Assembly (NCBI GenBank): GCA_900208305.1 | Contig: OAPG01000059.1 | Coordinates: 1 to 17,582, forward strand | DNA length: 17,582 nt | Reading direction: 5' to 3' | Source: Melanopsichium pennsylvanicum | Taxonomy: Eukaryota; Basidiomycota; Ustilaginomycetes; Ustilaginales | In this document: piece by piece, positions 8,506 to 17,073 of the stretch | How the letters are laid out: each line of letters begins with the position of its first letter | Numbering within the stretch: position 1 is the stretch's first letter | Position numbers and translations under genes: made by a program | The notes under the pieces: generated by a model | What the model was told of the DNA's origin: nothing | The model's database searches: none | What the model saw: the letters and a program-made list of their open reading frames with translations, nothing else

Positions 8506-8789
8506 CTGCTAGGGCGAGTTTAATTTAGTGTATATAAATTAAATTAATATAAAATTATAAGAAGGTAGCTTGAATTAGTTGTAGTTAAATGAAATAGGGA
8601 GGTTCTAAAATTTCTGATTTTTCGGGCCGCTATAAAATAGTAACTAAATTAGTATTTATATATCTTTATAAAGGTATAGATAAGAATGATCACTGATAAA
8701 GTGTATCCAATAAATAATAGTTAATTAATGATTTTGTCTTGTTAACTATTATGAGATGCGTTTTAAGTTATAAAAAGAAATAACAGTAA

Positions 8790-10325
8790 ACGCTTAGTAA
8801 TTGTTTAATCGTGGCAAAGTTAGAACGTTATCTGGTAGTTTTACTCATGCAAGTCGTATGGTATTAACTAAATATCATGGCGTACAGGCGAGTATAAAAA
8901 AGAACATACCTTTAGTAGATGATAAAAACATAAAAAAAGAAAGGGAAATTTTTCCGACTAAAGATTGGCTTTATATCTAGCAGGTAGTTGGAGTGATAAA
9001 GGCGCACCAAGCCTATGACGGATAGGAAATAGCGAAAGCTTCAATTCCCGCAATTGGTTTGAGAATAACCAAAGGTGTCTTTAAGACATGCTGCAGAGGA
9101 GGATCTTGGGCAATGCTCGAAAGAGTGACCCAGCTAACCAGAACTCGAAAGAGTGTCGTAAGGGAGGATAAATGACGTTACCTTACTAATAGTCCAATCT
9201 AAGTCTCGTGCCAGCAGACGCGGTTATACGAACTGGGCAAACGTTTAATAAATTAATAGGTATTAAGGATCCGTAGGCGGTTTCTAATAAAGAAACTAGA
9301 ATCTAATAGAGGATAGTGGAATGCTAGGAGGAGGGATGATATCCATTGATATCTAGCGGAACACTAAAGGCGAAAGCAGCTATCCAGCTAAAGATTGACG
9401 CTCAGGGATGAAAGTCTGGGGAGCAAAACAGATTAGATACCTGTGTAGTCCAGACCGTAAACTATTTACATTTCTTATTTGGTAAATAAATATTAATTAT
9501 ATTATATCAGATAAGCAGCAAACCGCTGTATGTGTAACACCTTGTAAGTACAGTCCCAGGACCGAAAGCAAAAAGATTAGACCATCCTAAAGACCCGGAG
9601 TGGAGCATGTTGTTTAATACGATAATCCGCGTAGAATCTTACCTCTCCTTGAATGGCTTACATAATTTATGTTTGTAAGATCACAGGTGTTGCATGGCTG
9701 TCGGCAGTTCGTGTCGTAAGATGTCAGGTTGAGTCCGCCAACGAACGCAATCCCTATAAGAAGTTGTTATCAGTAATTATACTGTTTTTCTTATTTGCAT
9801 TCAATAAGAAGCATTTTGGGAATACGATAAGCCTTCATGACCCTTATGGAGTATGGGCTACAGACGTGCTACTTGAACCTAACAAACTGATGCAATACCG
9901 TAAGGTGGAGCTAACCAGTAAAATATGGTGATACCAGGATCGTAGTCTGAAATTCGACTACGTGAATCAGGAATTCCGAGTAATCGTTGATAAGTACGCA
10001 ACGGTGAACCTTTACATTTGGGAGATACTAACCGTCTATCAAGTGTTGGTCGTTTATCAAGCTAGGAACTAGTGTTTACTTTGATTCTTTTCTCTATTTT
10101 TGTATTAAACTAATATCGTTACTACTTTATAGTTATATATAGATAAATAGTTTCTAACTTATTTTATTTATATATATATATTCTTCTAAAAATAAGAATA
10201 TAGATTCTATTAGTATAATACCATAGTTTTCAGTTTCTATAGCAAACACATGGAATAGCTTAGAACTCCTAACGCTAAGTTATAGCAAGGTAGCCGTAAG
10301 GGAACTTGTGGCTGATGGATACTAT
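8790..10325 (+). rRNA. rns: Mitochondrial small-subunit ribosomal RNA
   Basis: RNA of the small mitoribosomal subunit. Universal segments occur in order: TTGTTTAATCGTGGCAAAG (like the bacterial 5' helix, about 8801-8819), CATGCAAGTCG (about 8847-8857), GTGCCAGCAGACGCGG (530 loop, from 9208), GATTAGATACCTGTGTAGTCC (about 9432-9452), TGGAGCATGTTGTTTAAT (about 9601-9618), GGCTGTCGGCAG (about 9696-9707), ACGTGCTACTTG, and the 3' decoding helix end AGGTAGCCGTAAGGGAACTTG followed by GGCTGATGG (to about 10319). Both ends are estimated by comparison with E. coli, to within roughly 15 bases. The penultimate helix region (10080-10250) is expanded and AT-rich. No intron breaks the conserved blocks. No anti-Shine-Dalgarno sequence follows the 3' helix, as is normal for fungal mitochondria. 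Confidence 0.95.
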
Positions 10326-10534
10326 TCATTTACCCCCTACTAAAAATAGAATATTTATCAGGACCCGATTATAAAATAATTACATTCATTTTAGTTGTCC
10401 GGATTAGAAATAGAAAATTTGTAGAATCGACACACTATTTTATTTATTATTATATATTCATTTTAAGCGGTTATTAAATATAAAAAGAAAATGTATCTTT
10501 TTTCTTACTATTTAACTTACCTTTTTCTTTTTTT
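10326..10534. other. rns-trnD spacer
   Basis: About 210 bp of AT-rich sequence with CCCCCTACTAAAA at 10333-10345, the same 13-mer as after cox3, only about ten bases past the likely rns 3' end. Nothing else is recognised. Confidence 0.7.
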
Positions 10535-10608
10535 GGGAATCTAGCATAATTGGTTAATGTCCTAAATTGTCAGTTTAGATGATGCCCGTTCGAATCGGGT
10601 GATTCTCG
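10535..10608 (+). tRNA. trnD: tRNA-Asp (anticodon GUC)
   Basis: Full cloverleaf. The acceptor stem GGGAATC (10535-10541) pairs with GATTCTC (10601-10607). The D stem GCAT pairs with ATGT and the loop has GG. The anticodon stem CTAAA pairs with TTTAG around loop TTGTCAG, so the anticodon is GTC with the normal T33. The T stem GCCCG pairs with CGGGT around TTCGAAT. The discriminator base is G10608. Confidence 0.95.
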
Positions 10609-10990
10609 TATTTTGTATTTATTTTTTTTTTTTGTAAAAGAATATTCTGTTTCTTATCAAGTATTATTGTCCCGGCCTATTAAATTAAATATGATTAACA
10701 TATAGCATTTATTTTATTTAAAAAGGAAAGAAAAAAGGGCAACAAAAAATAAAAGAATATATAAAAAGTAAAGGGCTATAAAAAGAAAAATAGATTGAAT
10801 ATAATAAAAATTTAAAAATCTATTCATTTTAATAGTATTTACTATTTATTAATATAAAGAGTTAAGAATATTTCTAATGATAATTCTTATTTTAATCTAA
10901 TAAGATTATAGTGCTATCATTCAATTATTTAAATATATATATAATAATTACAGGTCCTTAAGGAAGCCAGATATACTGGCGCTATATGAA
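10609..10990. other. trnD-nad4L spacer with hairpins before nad4L
   Basis: Very AT-rich, with no gene seen. Just before nad4L are a perfect palindrome TCCTTAAGGA (10955-10964) and a hairpin GCCAG-ATATA-CTGGC (10966-10980), ten bases upstream of the nad4L ATG. They could mark an RNA-processing site or leader structure. From 10750 onward this spacer is repeated inverted at the window end. Confidence 0.65.
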
Positions 10991-11257
10991 ATGAATCTTT
11001 CAGTAATTCTATTTCTAATTGGAATCCTAGGATTTGTTCTTAACCGAAAAAACATTATTCTAATGCTAATTTCAATTGAAGTAATGCTACTAGCTGTAAC
11101 ACTACTAGTACTAGTAAGTTGTTATAGTTTCGATGACATTCTAGGTCAAACATATAGTATTTACATTATTGCAATTGCAGGTGCTGAATCAGCAATTGGT
11201 CTAGGAATTCTAGTAGCTTACTACCGACTACGAGGAAATATTAGCCTACGACAATAA
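10991..11257 (+). CDS. nad4L: NADH dehydrogenase subunit 4L
   Basis: A small membrane subunit of the proton-pumping arm of complex I (NuoK family), 88 residues, normal length for fungi. Three hydrophobic helices are visible: [36 protein letters not shown], and [24 protein letters not shown]. The family motif SIEVMLLAV with its membrane glutamate and the [10 protein letters not shown] motif with the second glutamate are intact. Its TAA shares its last A with the ATG of nad5 (TAATG), the one-base overlap typical of fungal nad4L-nad5, which suggests co-transcription and coupled translation. An inverted identical reading frame lies at 17074-17340. Confidence 0.97.
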   Translation: MNLSVILFLIGILGFVLNRKNIILMLISIEVMLLAVTLLVLVSCYSFDDILGQTYSIYIIAIAGAESAIGLGILVAYYRLRGNISLRQ

Positions 11258-14200
11258 TGTATCTATCACTTCTTCTTCTACCAATGTTTGGATCTGCTGT
11301 AACAGGTCTACTAGGACGAAAAATTGGTGTAACAGGGGGACACATTATTACATGTTCTTGTCTAATTACATCAGCTATTCTAGCTATTGTAGCTTTCTAT
11401 GAAGTAGGACTATGTAATAGTCCTGTATCAATTAATCTAATTAGTTGGATTGATTCAGAACTAATGGATGTTTCTTGGGGATTCATGTTTGATAGTCTAA
11501 CAGTATCAATGCTACTACCTGTTCTAGTTGTTTCTAGTCTAGTTCATATTTTTTCTGTAGATTATATGAGTACTGATCCACACAACCAACGATTCTTTGC
11601 ATATCTTAGTATGTTTACTTTCTTTATGCTAGTACTAGTAACTGGAGATAATTATCTAATTATGTTTGTAGGTTAATTCTTCCTGGCCTAAAATGTACTA
11701 CTTCTACATTAAGCACATCACTGTATGCTGGAATATCCTAAAGCACCTAAGTACTAATGATTAGTAAAAATCTTAGTGATTATAATGGACAATCAGCAGG
11801 AAACCGTAAAAGTTCTTTTTATGGGATCCTCAGAGACTATGCGTGATGCAATTTAGTAATATAAATTGAAGATATAGTCCAATAAAATATGAAAATATTT
11901 TAACTTAATATGGAATGTTCTCGGATATTTTGATAGTATGAATAACTGTAGTTTCTTTCTTCAATCTAGTGTACTGCTTACCTGTCTATAAAAAGATGTT
12001 ATTGTATAAACACTTCTAGGTGACTCTAGCCTAGAACGTGCTAAACCTACACACAATCCACGGATTCGATTTGATCAAAGTTATCCTCAACATAAATCAT
12101 ATCTAGAATCTCTTTATGTTATCTTTACTAACCTTTGTGGTACACCGTACATACTCGTAAACCTGCCAAACGAACTGGTAAAATTTATCAGACTATTGCG
12201 CTCATTTTTTATAAAAAAATGACTCACTACGTCACTGATCTCTTAATTACTATTATGATCTGTTTTATATCTATGATAGTAACGGTAAATGACGAAAGAT
12301 TGTGCCTAGTAATATTGCTGAACTACTAACACCATGTGCACTAGCTTACTGGATTATGGATGATGGTGGTATTAATACTTATAATGCCACTATTCTTAAT
12401 ACAGATAGTTTTACACTGGAAGAAGTAGAACTTCTGCAAAAAGCTCTATAACGGTCTACGAACTCGAAAGTAACAGAAACGTAAAGGACGCGGATTATTA
12501 TTATTCCTGTACGACAAACAGTACCACTATCTGATATTGTGCGAGCCTACATGCATGAAACTATGCTATTTAAAGTAAAAGGTCTTAACTAATATTTTAG
12601 TATACCCCTCTTTTTATATCTGATAATATTCCATAGAATACCAAACAGTGGGAAGGAATTGGTATTTCTTCATATCTACTAATTAACTTCTGGTTTACAC
12701 GAATTCAAGCTAATAAAAGTGCAATTAAAGCTCTAGTAGTTAACCGTGTAGGAGATATGTTCCTATCAATTGGATTCTTTGCCATCTTCTTTGTATTTGG
12801 TAATCTAGATTATAGTACAGTATTTAGTATTGCACCTTTTATTAATGAAACTATCATTACTATTATTGGTCTACTACTACTACTGGCTGCTATGGGTAAA
12901 AGTGCTCAACTAGGACTGCATACATGGCTACCAGATCAGCCATCCTTCCACTTTATTTCTAATCACCTATCTACTTATGCATCTATTTTTCTATTTTCTA
13001 ATTTAACACCTAAAGATGAACTCTCCTAAATCTATGACTAAACGACGTAATCGTTCTATTGATGATTTTCTATTTTCTTTTCTAATTGTCCTAATAGTTA
13101 GTGGAAATCTAATAAGTCGGACACATAAAGAAAATACTATGTCTCGACTAGTATATCAAACTAGCGAAAAACATGAATCTAGTTGGTTTGATTATATTCT
13201 TACACTACTAGGACGTGCCAAAGGAGTCAATAAAATATTGATAGTCGAGATAACGTGTACGAATGATTCTTTCAACGCTAACATAGGCTTGTTTTTATAA
13301 ACTATATATTCTGTTTTTATAAACTATATATCCTGTTTTTACCGGAAGGATCTGGATCACGAGTATTTACTAAGAAAATGTTTAGTAAATTTAATGAAAT
13401 TTCTCTAGCATTATTATTATGTCTAGTGGTTATATTCTAGACTATGGTGCTATAGGAATGTATTATAACTATGTATTTTCATCACGATACAATACTGAAG
13501 TTGATTGGTGTAAATCAGGACTAGCCCTTCATCTACCATATCATTGTACACGTGAAGAGCTTGATCTTCTACAAAAATCGTCTTAGTGAGCTAGATATTA
13601 ATAGTGTTATTGCACTATCTCGTGTACGACGTATGCGAGCAGGACCTCTAATTCTAATTCTAATTCTAATTCTAATTCTAATTCTAATTCTAATTCTAAT
13701 TGTAATTGTAATTGTAATTGTAATTCCTTTTGAAGAATTTAATAAACTACAAAAGGTAGTAGGTGTATATATCATTGAAAGTAAAAAGCATCTTATTGAA
13801 AATAAGTAGATATCTTCCTTTAGGTATAAAGCTAAGCGTCTGCGTACTACGTGAGTATTATGAGAAAATATTGGGTGAATTGCAAGGATCTCTTATTAAT
13901 ACGGGTGATATAGATTAATAAGACAATTTGCAGCTAAGCCTTGGTCGACGTATATTTATAAAATATAGATCAAGGAAAGTTCAACGACTAATCGGTGAGT
14001 TACGTCAACAATAATCCGGACACGAGCGCCCAACATCTATTATTTAGTAACTTATTATTAATAATAGATGAAGACATAGTCTAAACTAGGTAGTGATATC
14101 TAGAATTAAATGCTAAATACATTTAAGATAATAATTTATTAGCTATGGAAGGACCTACACCAGTTAGTGCACTAATCCATGCAGCTACACTAGTTACAGC

Positions 14201-14264
14201 AGGAGTGTATCTTCTACTACGGTCATCACCAGTTATTGAGTATGGTACACTACTTGCATTCTTT
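11257..14264 (+). CDS. nad5: NADH dehydrogenase subunit 5, incomplete: three exons, C-terminal half missing
   Basis: Antiporter-like subunit of complex I (NuoL family). Exons: 11257-11673 (139 codons), 12649-12936 (96 codons) and 14142-14264 (41 codons). Exon 1 carries the N-terminal helices and [27 protein letters not shown] to MFVG. Exon 2 reads [18 protein letters not shown] to [16 protein letters not shown]. Exon 3 reads [20 protein letters not shown], the most conserved antiporter block, then [21 protein letters not shown]. Exon 3 is followed by TGA and by sequence unlike nad5, probably the start of a third intron. The remaining roughly half of the protein is absent because the sequence folds back at 14344. 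The gene as shown cannot make a full subunit. The exon 1-2 junction is secure, the exon 2-3 junction is placed by protein fit. Confidence 0.93.
11674..12648 (+). mobile_element. nad5 intron 1 (group I, after 417 nt of coding sequence)
   Basis: Lies between GTA GGT and TGG GAA, with T before and G as last base. Core words at the 5' side: ACATCACTGTATGCTGGAA (about 11716-11734), GGACAATCAGCAGGAAACC (about 11786-11804), GATCCTCAGAGACTATGCG (about 11824-11842) and AGATATAGTCC (about 11870-11880). They closely match cob intron 1. A decayed LAGLIDADG gene follows. Confidence 0.9.
12013..12592 (+). pseudogene. Decayed LAGLIDADG (type 2) endonuclease in nad5 intron 1
   Basis: Recognisable family blocks lie in several frames. 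[18 protein letters not shown] and [17 protein letters not shown] (12013-12130) form motif 1 and its follow-on. [18 protein letters not shown] (about 12150-12205) is in a shifted frame. The frame is lost at an AT palindrome near 12203-12222. [20 protein letters not shown] with [19 protein letters not shown] (about 12311-12450) is motif 2 with its acidic residues kept. A TAA interrupts at about 12449, and MLFKVKGLN ends the gene at 12590-12592. The catalytic residues survive but at least two frameshifts and a stop rule out a product. Confidence 0.85.
13291..13334 (+). repeat. 22-bp tandem duplication in nad5 intron 2
   Basis: Two adjacent copies of a unit beginning GTTTTTATAAACTATATAT, differing at one position (ATTCT versus ATCCT). 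They lie inside the decayed endonuclease gene and are repeated inverted in the right arm. Confidence 0.9.
13651..13722 (+). repeat. Compound hexanucleotide repeat (ATTCTA)8(ATTGTA)4
   Basis: Twelve uninterrupted six-base units in the endonuclease relic, coding an alternating I-L then I-V run. The same tract occurs inverted at 14613-14684 with the same unit number. Confidence 0.95.
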
Positions 14265-14343
14265 TGAATGATCTTTATACAGGATGGTTAAGATAATAGT
14301 GGAGTCTAGGTGATTAAAAGGCTCGGTTGCGGAACCCCGTTTG
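13994..14343 (+). other. Unique centre (loop) of the giant palindrome
   Basis: The 350 bp present once: the 3' core of nad5 intron 2, nad5 exon 3 (14142-14264) and 79 bp beyond it. These last bases include a GC-rich piece GGCTCGGTTGCGGAACCCCG (14321-14340), perhaps the 5' part of a third nad5 intron. The 8-mer GATTAGTC at 14344-14351 forms the turning point. Confidence 0.85.
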
Positions 14344-15397
14344 GATTAGTCTGAACTTTCCTTGATCTATATTTTATAAATATACGTCGACCAAGGCTTA
14401 GCTGCAAATTGTCTTATTAATCTATATCACCCGTATTAATAAGAGATCCTTGCAATTCACCCAATATTTTCTCATAATACTCACGTAGTACGCAGACGCT
14501 TAGCTTTATACCTAAAGGAAGATATCTACTTATTTTCAATAAGATGCTTTTTACTTTCAATGATATATACACCTACTACCTTTTGTAGTTTATTAAATTC
14601 TTCAAAAGGAATTACAATTACAATTACAATTACAATTAGAATTAGAATTAGAATTAGAATTAGAATTAGAATTAGAATTAGAATTAGAGGTCCTGCTCGC
14701 ATACGTCGTACACGAGATAGTGCAATAACACTATTAATATCTAGCTCACTAAGACGATTTTTGTAGAAGATCAAGCTCTTCACGTGTACAATGATATGGT
14801 AGATGAAGGGCTAGTCCTGATTTACACCAATCAACTTCAGTATTGTATCGTGATGAAAATACATAGTTATAATACATTCCTATAGCACCATAGTCTAGAA
14901 TATAACCACTAGACATAATAATAATGCTAGAGAAATTTCATTAAATTTACTAAACATTTTCTTAGTAAATACTCGTGATCCAGATCCTTCCGGTAAAAAC
15001 AGGATATATAGTTTATAAAAACAGAATATATAGTTTATAAAAACAAGCCTATGTTAGCGTTGAAAGAATCATTCGTACACGTTATCTCGACTATCAATAT
15101 TTATTGACTCCTTTGGCACGTCCTAGTAGTGTAAGAATATAATCAAACCAACTAGATTCATGTTTTTCGCTAGTTTGATATACTAGTCGAGACATAGTAT
15201 TTTCTTTATGTGTCCGACTTATTAGATTTCCACTAACTATTAGGACAATTAGAAAAGAAAATAGAAAATCATCAATAGAACGATTACGTCGTTTAGTCAT
15301 AGATTTAGGAGAGTTCATCTTTAGGTGTTAAATTAGAAAATAGAAAAATAGATGCATAAGTAGATAGGTGATTAGAAATAAAGTGGAAGGATGGCTG
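14344..15397 (-). mobile_element. Inverted partial copy of nad5 intron 2
   Basis: Corresponds to 12937-13993. It lacks the 3' part of the ribozyme core (the CCGGACACGAG and GACATAGTC words) and so cannot splice as a group I intron. It includes the whole endonuclease relic (14526-15397), the inverted hexamer tract (14613-14684) and a one-base deletion near 15101 compared with the left arm, which moves a stop in the relic. Confidence 0.9.
14526..15397 (-). pseudogene. Inverted copy of the decayed nad5 intron 2 endonuclease
   Basis: The same relic as at 12937-13809, one A shorter in an A-run (ATAAATATT here, ATAAAATATT in the left arm). All other disabling changes I checked are shared, so they came before the duplication. 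Confidence 0.8.
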
Positions 15398-15685
15398 ATC
15401 TGGTAGCCATGTATGCAGTCCTAGTTGAGCACTTTTACCCATAGCAGCCAGTAGTAGTAGTAGACCAATAATAGTAATGATAGTTTCATTAATAAAAGGT
15501 GCAATACTAAATACTGTACTATAATCTAGATTACCAAATACAAAGAAGATGGCAAAGAATCCAATTGATAGGAACATATCTCCTACACGGTTAACTACTA
15601 GAGCTTTAATTGCACTTTTATTAGCTTGAATTCGTGTAAACCAGAAGTTAATTAGTAGATATGAAGAAATACCAATTCCTTCCCA

Positions 15686-16659
15686 CTGTTTGGTATTCTA
15701 TGGAATATTATCAGATATAAAAAGAGGGGTATACTAAAATATTAGTTAAGACCTTTTACTTTAAATAGCATAGTTTCATGCATGTAGGCTCGCACAATAT
15801 CAGATAGTGGTACTGTTGTCGTACAGGAATAATAATAATCCGCGTCCTTTACGTTTCTGTTACTTTCGAGTTCGTAGACCGTTATAGAGCTTTTTGCAGA
15901 AGTTCTACTTCTTCCAGTGTAAAACTATCTGTATTAAGAATAGTGGCATTATAAGTATTAATACCACCATCATCCATAATCCAGTAAGCTAGTGCACATG
16001 GTGTTAGTAGTTCAGCAATATTACTAGGCACAATCTTTCGTCATTTACCGTTACTATCATAGATATAAAACAGATCATAATAGTAATTAAGAGATCAGTG
16101 ACGTAGTGAGTCATTTTTTTATAAAAAATGAGCGCAATAGTCTGATAAATTTTACCAGTTCGTTTGGCAGGTTTACGAGTATGTACGGTGTACCACAAAG
16201 GTTAGTAAAGATAACATAAAGAGATTCTAGATATGATTTATGTTGAGGATAACTTTGATCAAATCGAATCCGTGGATTGTGTGTAGGTTTAGCACGTTCT
16301 AGGCTAGAGTCACCTAGAAGTGTTTATACAATAACATCTTTTTATAGACAGGTAAGCAGTACACTAGATTGAAGAAAGAAACTACAGTTATTCATACTAT
16401 CAAAATATCCGAGAACATTCCATATTAAGTTAAAAATTTTTCATATTTTATTGGACTATATCTTCAATTTATATTACTAAATTGCATCACGCATAGTCTC
16501 TGAGGATCCCATAAAAAGAACTTTTACGGTTTCCTGCTGATTGTCCATTATAATCACTAAGATTTTTACTAATCATTAGTACTTAGGTGCTTTAGGATAT
16601 TCCAGCATACAGTGATGTGCTTAATGTAGAAGTAGTACATTTTAGGCCAGGAAGAATTA
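15686..16659 (-). mobile_element. Inverted copy of nad5 intron 1
   Basis: Full-length copy of 11674-12648 with one A fewer (ACGACAACAG here, ACGACAAACAG on the left) and a TA to AT change near 16436-16437. The ribozyme core words are all kept. It contains the endonuclease relic (15742-16320). Confidence 0.92.
15742..16320 (-). pseudogene. Inverted copy of the decayed nad5 intron 1 endonuclease
   Basis: The same broken blocks as at 12013-12592, including LLGDSSLER and YWIMDDGG in different frames. It is one base shorter. Confidence 0.82.
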
Positions 16660-17073
16660 ACCTACAAACATAATTAGATAATTATCTCCAGTTACTAGTA
16701 CTAGCATAAAGAAAGTAAACATACTAAGATATGCAAAGAATCGTTGGTTGTGTGGATCAGTACTCATATAATCTACAGAAAAAATATGAACTAGACTAGA
16801 AACAACTAGAACAGGTAGTAGCATTGATACTGTTAGACTATCAAACATGAATCCCCAAGAAACATCCATTAGTTCTGAATCAATCCAACTAATTAGATTA
16901 ATTGATACAGGACTATTACATAGTCCTACTTCATAGAAAGCTACAATAGCTAGAATAGCTGATGTAATTAGACAAGAACATGTAATAATGTCCCCCTGTT
17001 ACACCAATTTTTCGTCCTAGTAGACCTGTTACAGCAGATCCAAACATTGGTAGAAGAAGAAGTGATAGATACA

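Larger units (their letters stand above)
8041..8789. other. cob-rns spacer with GC elements; no gene assigned
   Basis: About 750 bp. Its first half holds CTACTAAAA (8186-8194), the second GC-ended inverted-repeat element (8195-8262) and the repeat GCCGTAGGCGAATATTTT (8270-8287). Its second half (about 8400-8660) has unusual GC-bearing pieces in AT-rich DNA: AAGAGTTGATGCG, AAAAGCCCGTCGATAGG, a TTTATA hexamer tract (8483-8505), GGGAGGTTCT and TCGGGCCGC. I tried to fold these as tRNAs and failed, and I see no protein. It may be a 5' leader of rns or an unrecognised small RNA. Confidence 0.6.
12937..13809 (+). pseudogene. Decayed LAGLIDADG endonuclease in nad5 intron 2
   Basis: The frame enters from nad5 exon 2 but ends early (about 13029). 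A second frame has [20 protein letters not shown] and [29 protein letters not shown] (from about 13030), which resemble motif 1 and the follow-on of type 2 LAGLIDADG proteins. Further on, [21 protein letters not shown] then [14 protein letters not shown] (from about 13346) look like motif 2 with the DDG acidic residues replaced by SSG. A further frameshift at about 13575 leads to [13 protein letters not shown], a long I-L/I-V repeat and [20 protein letters not shown], ending at TAG 13807. A 22-bp tandem duplication lies at 13291-13334. The family call is moderate because the motifs are weak. Confidence 0.65.
10750..13993 (+). repeat. Left arm of a giant inverted repeat
   Basis: Reverse-complement match to 14344-17582, about 3.24 kb. 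Paired positions add up to about 28331-28337, the sum stepping at small indels. I found left extra A near 13235, extra A near 12540, extra CA near 11333, extra AC at 13984-13985, one fewer A near 10815, and TA versus AT at 11896-11897. The arm covers nad4L, nad5 exons 1-2, nad5 intron 1 and most of intron 2. The outer end is set only by the window end. Confidence 0.97.
12937..14141 (+). mobile_element. nad5 intron 2 (group I)
   Basis: Lies between CCA GAT and GCT ATG, in the conserved LPD-AMEG sequence. The core is at the 3' end: GGGTGAATTGCAAGGAT (about 13873-13889), CAATTTGCAGCTAAGCC (about 13924-13940), GTTCAACGACTAATCGGTGA (13979-13998), CCGGACACGAGCGCCCAAC (about 14016-14034) and GACATAGTCTAA (about 14073-14084), almost as in cob intron 4. 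The protein-based 3' boundary leaves A, not the usual G, as last intron base. The right inverted-repeat arm copies this intron only up to 13993. Confidence 0.85.

Noticed and set aside
9653..9931. Open frame of 92 codons on the plus strand
   Set aside because: It lies in the conserved 3' domain of rns; its bases match universal rRNA segments, so it is chance.
13651..13722. Regular repeat as a possible CRISPR array
   Set aside because: Six-base units without spacers in a mitochondrial intron; a plain microsatellite.
13569..13775. Minus-strand frame with an I-T/I-R repeat (and its mirror at 14560-14766)
   Set aside because: It is the antisense of the hexamer repeat; low-complexity translation only.
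14265..14294. TGA after nad5 exon 3 read as Trp (mould code), extending to WMIFIQDG
   Set aside because: Tryptophans I checked in the exons here use TGG, and the extension does not fit nad5 well; an intron start is more likely. Not fully excluded.
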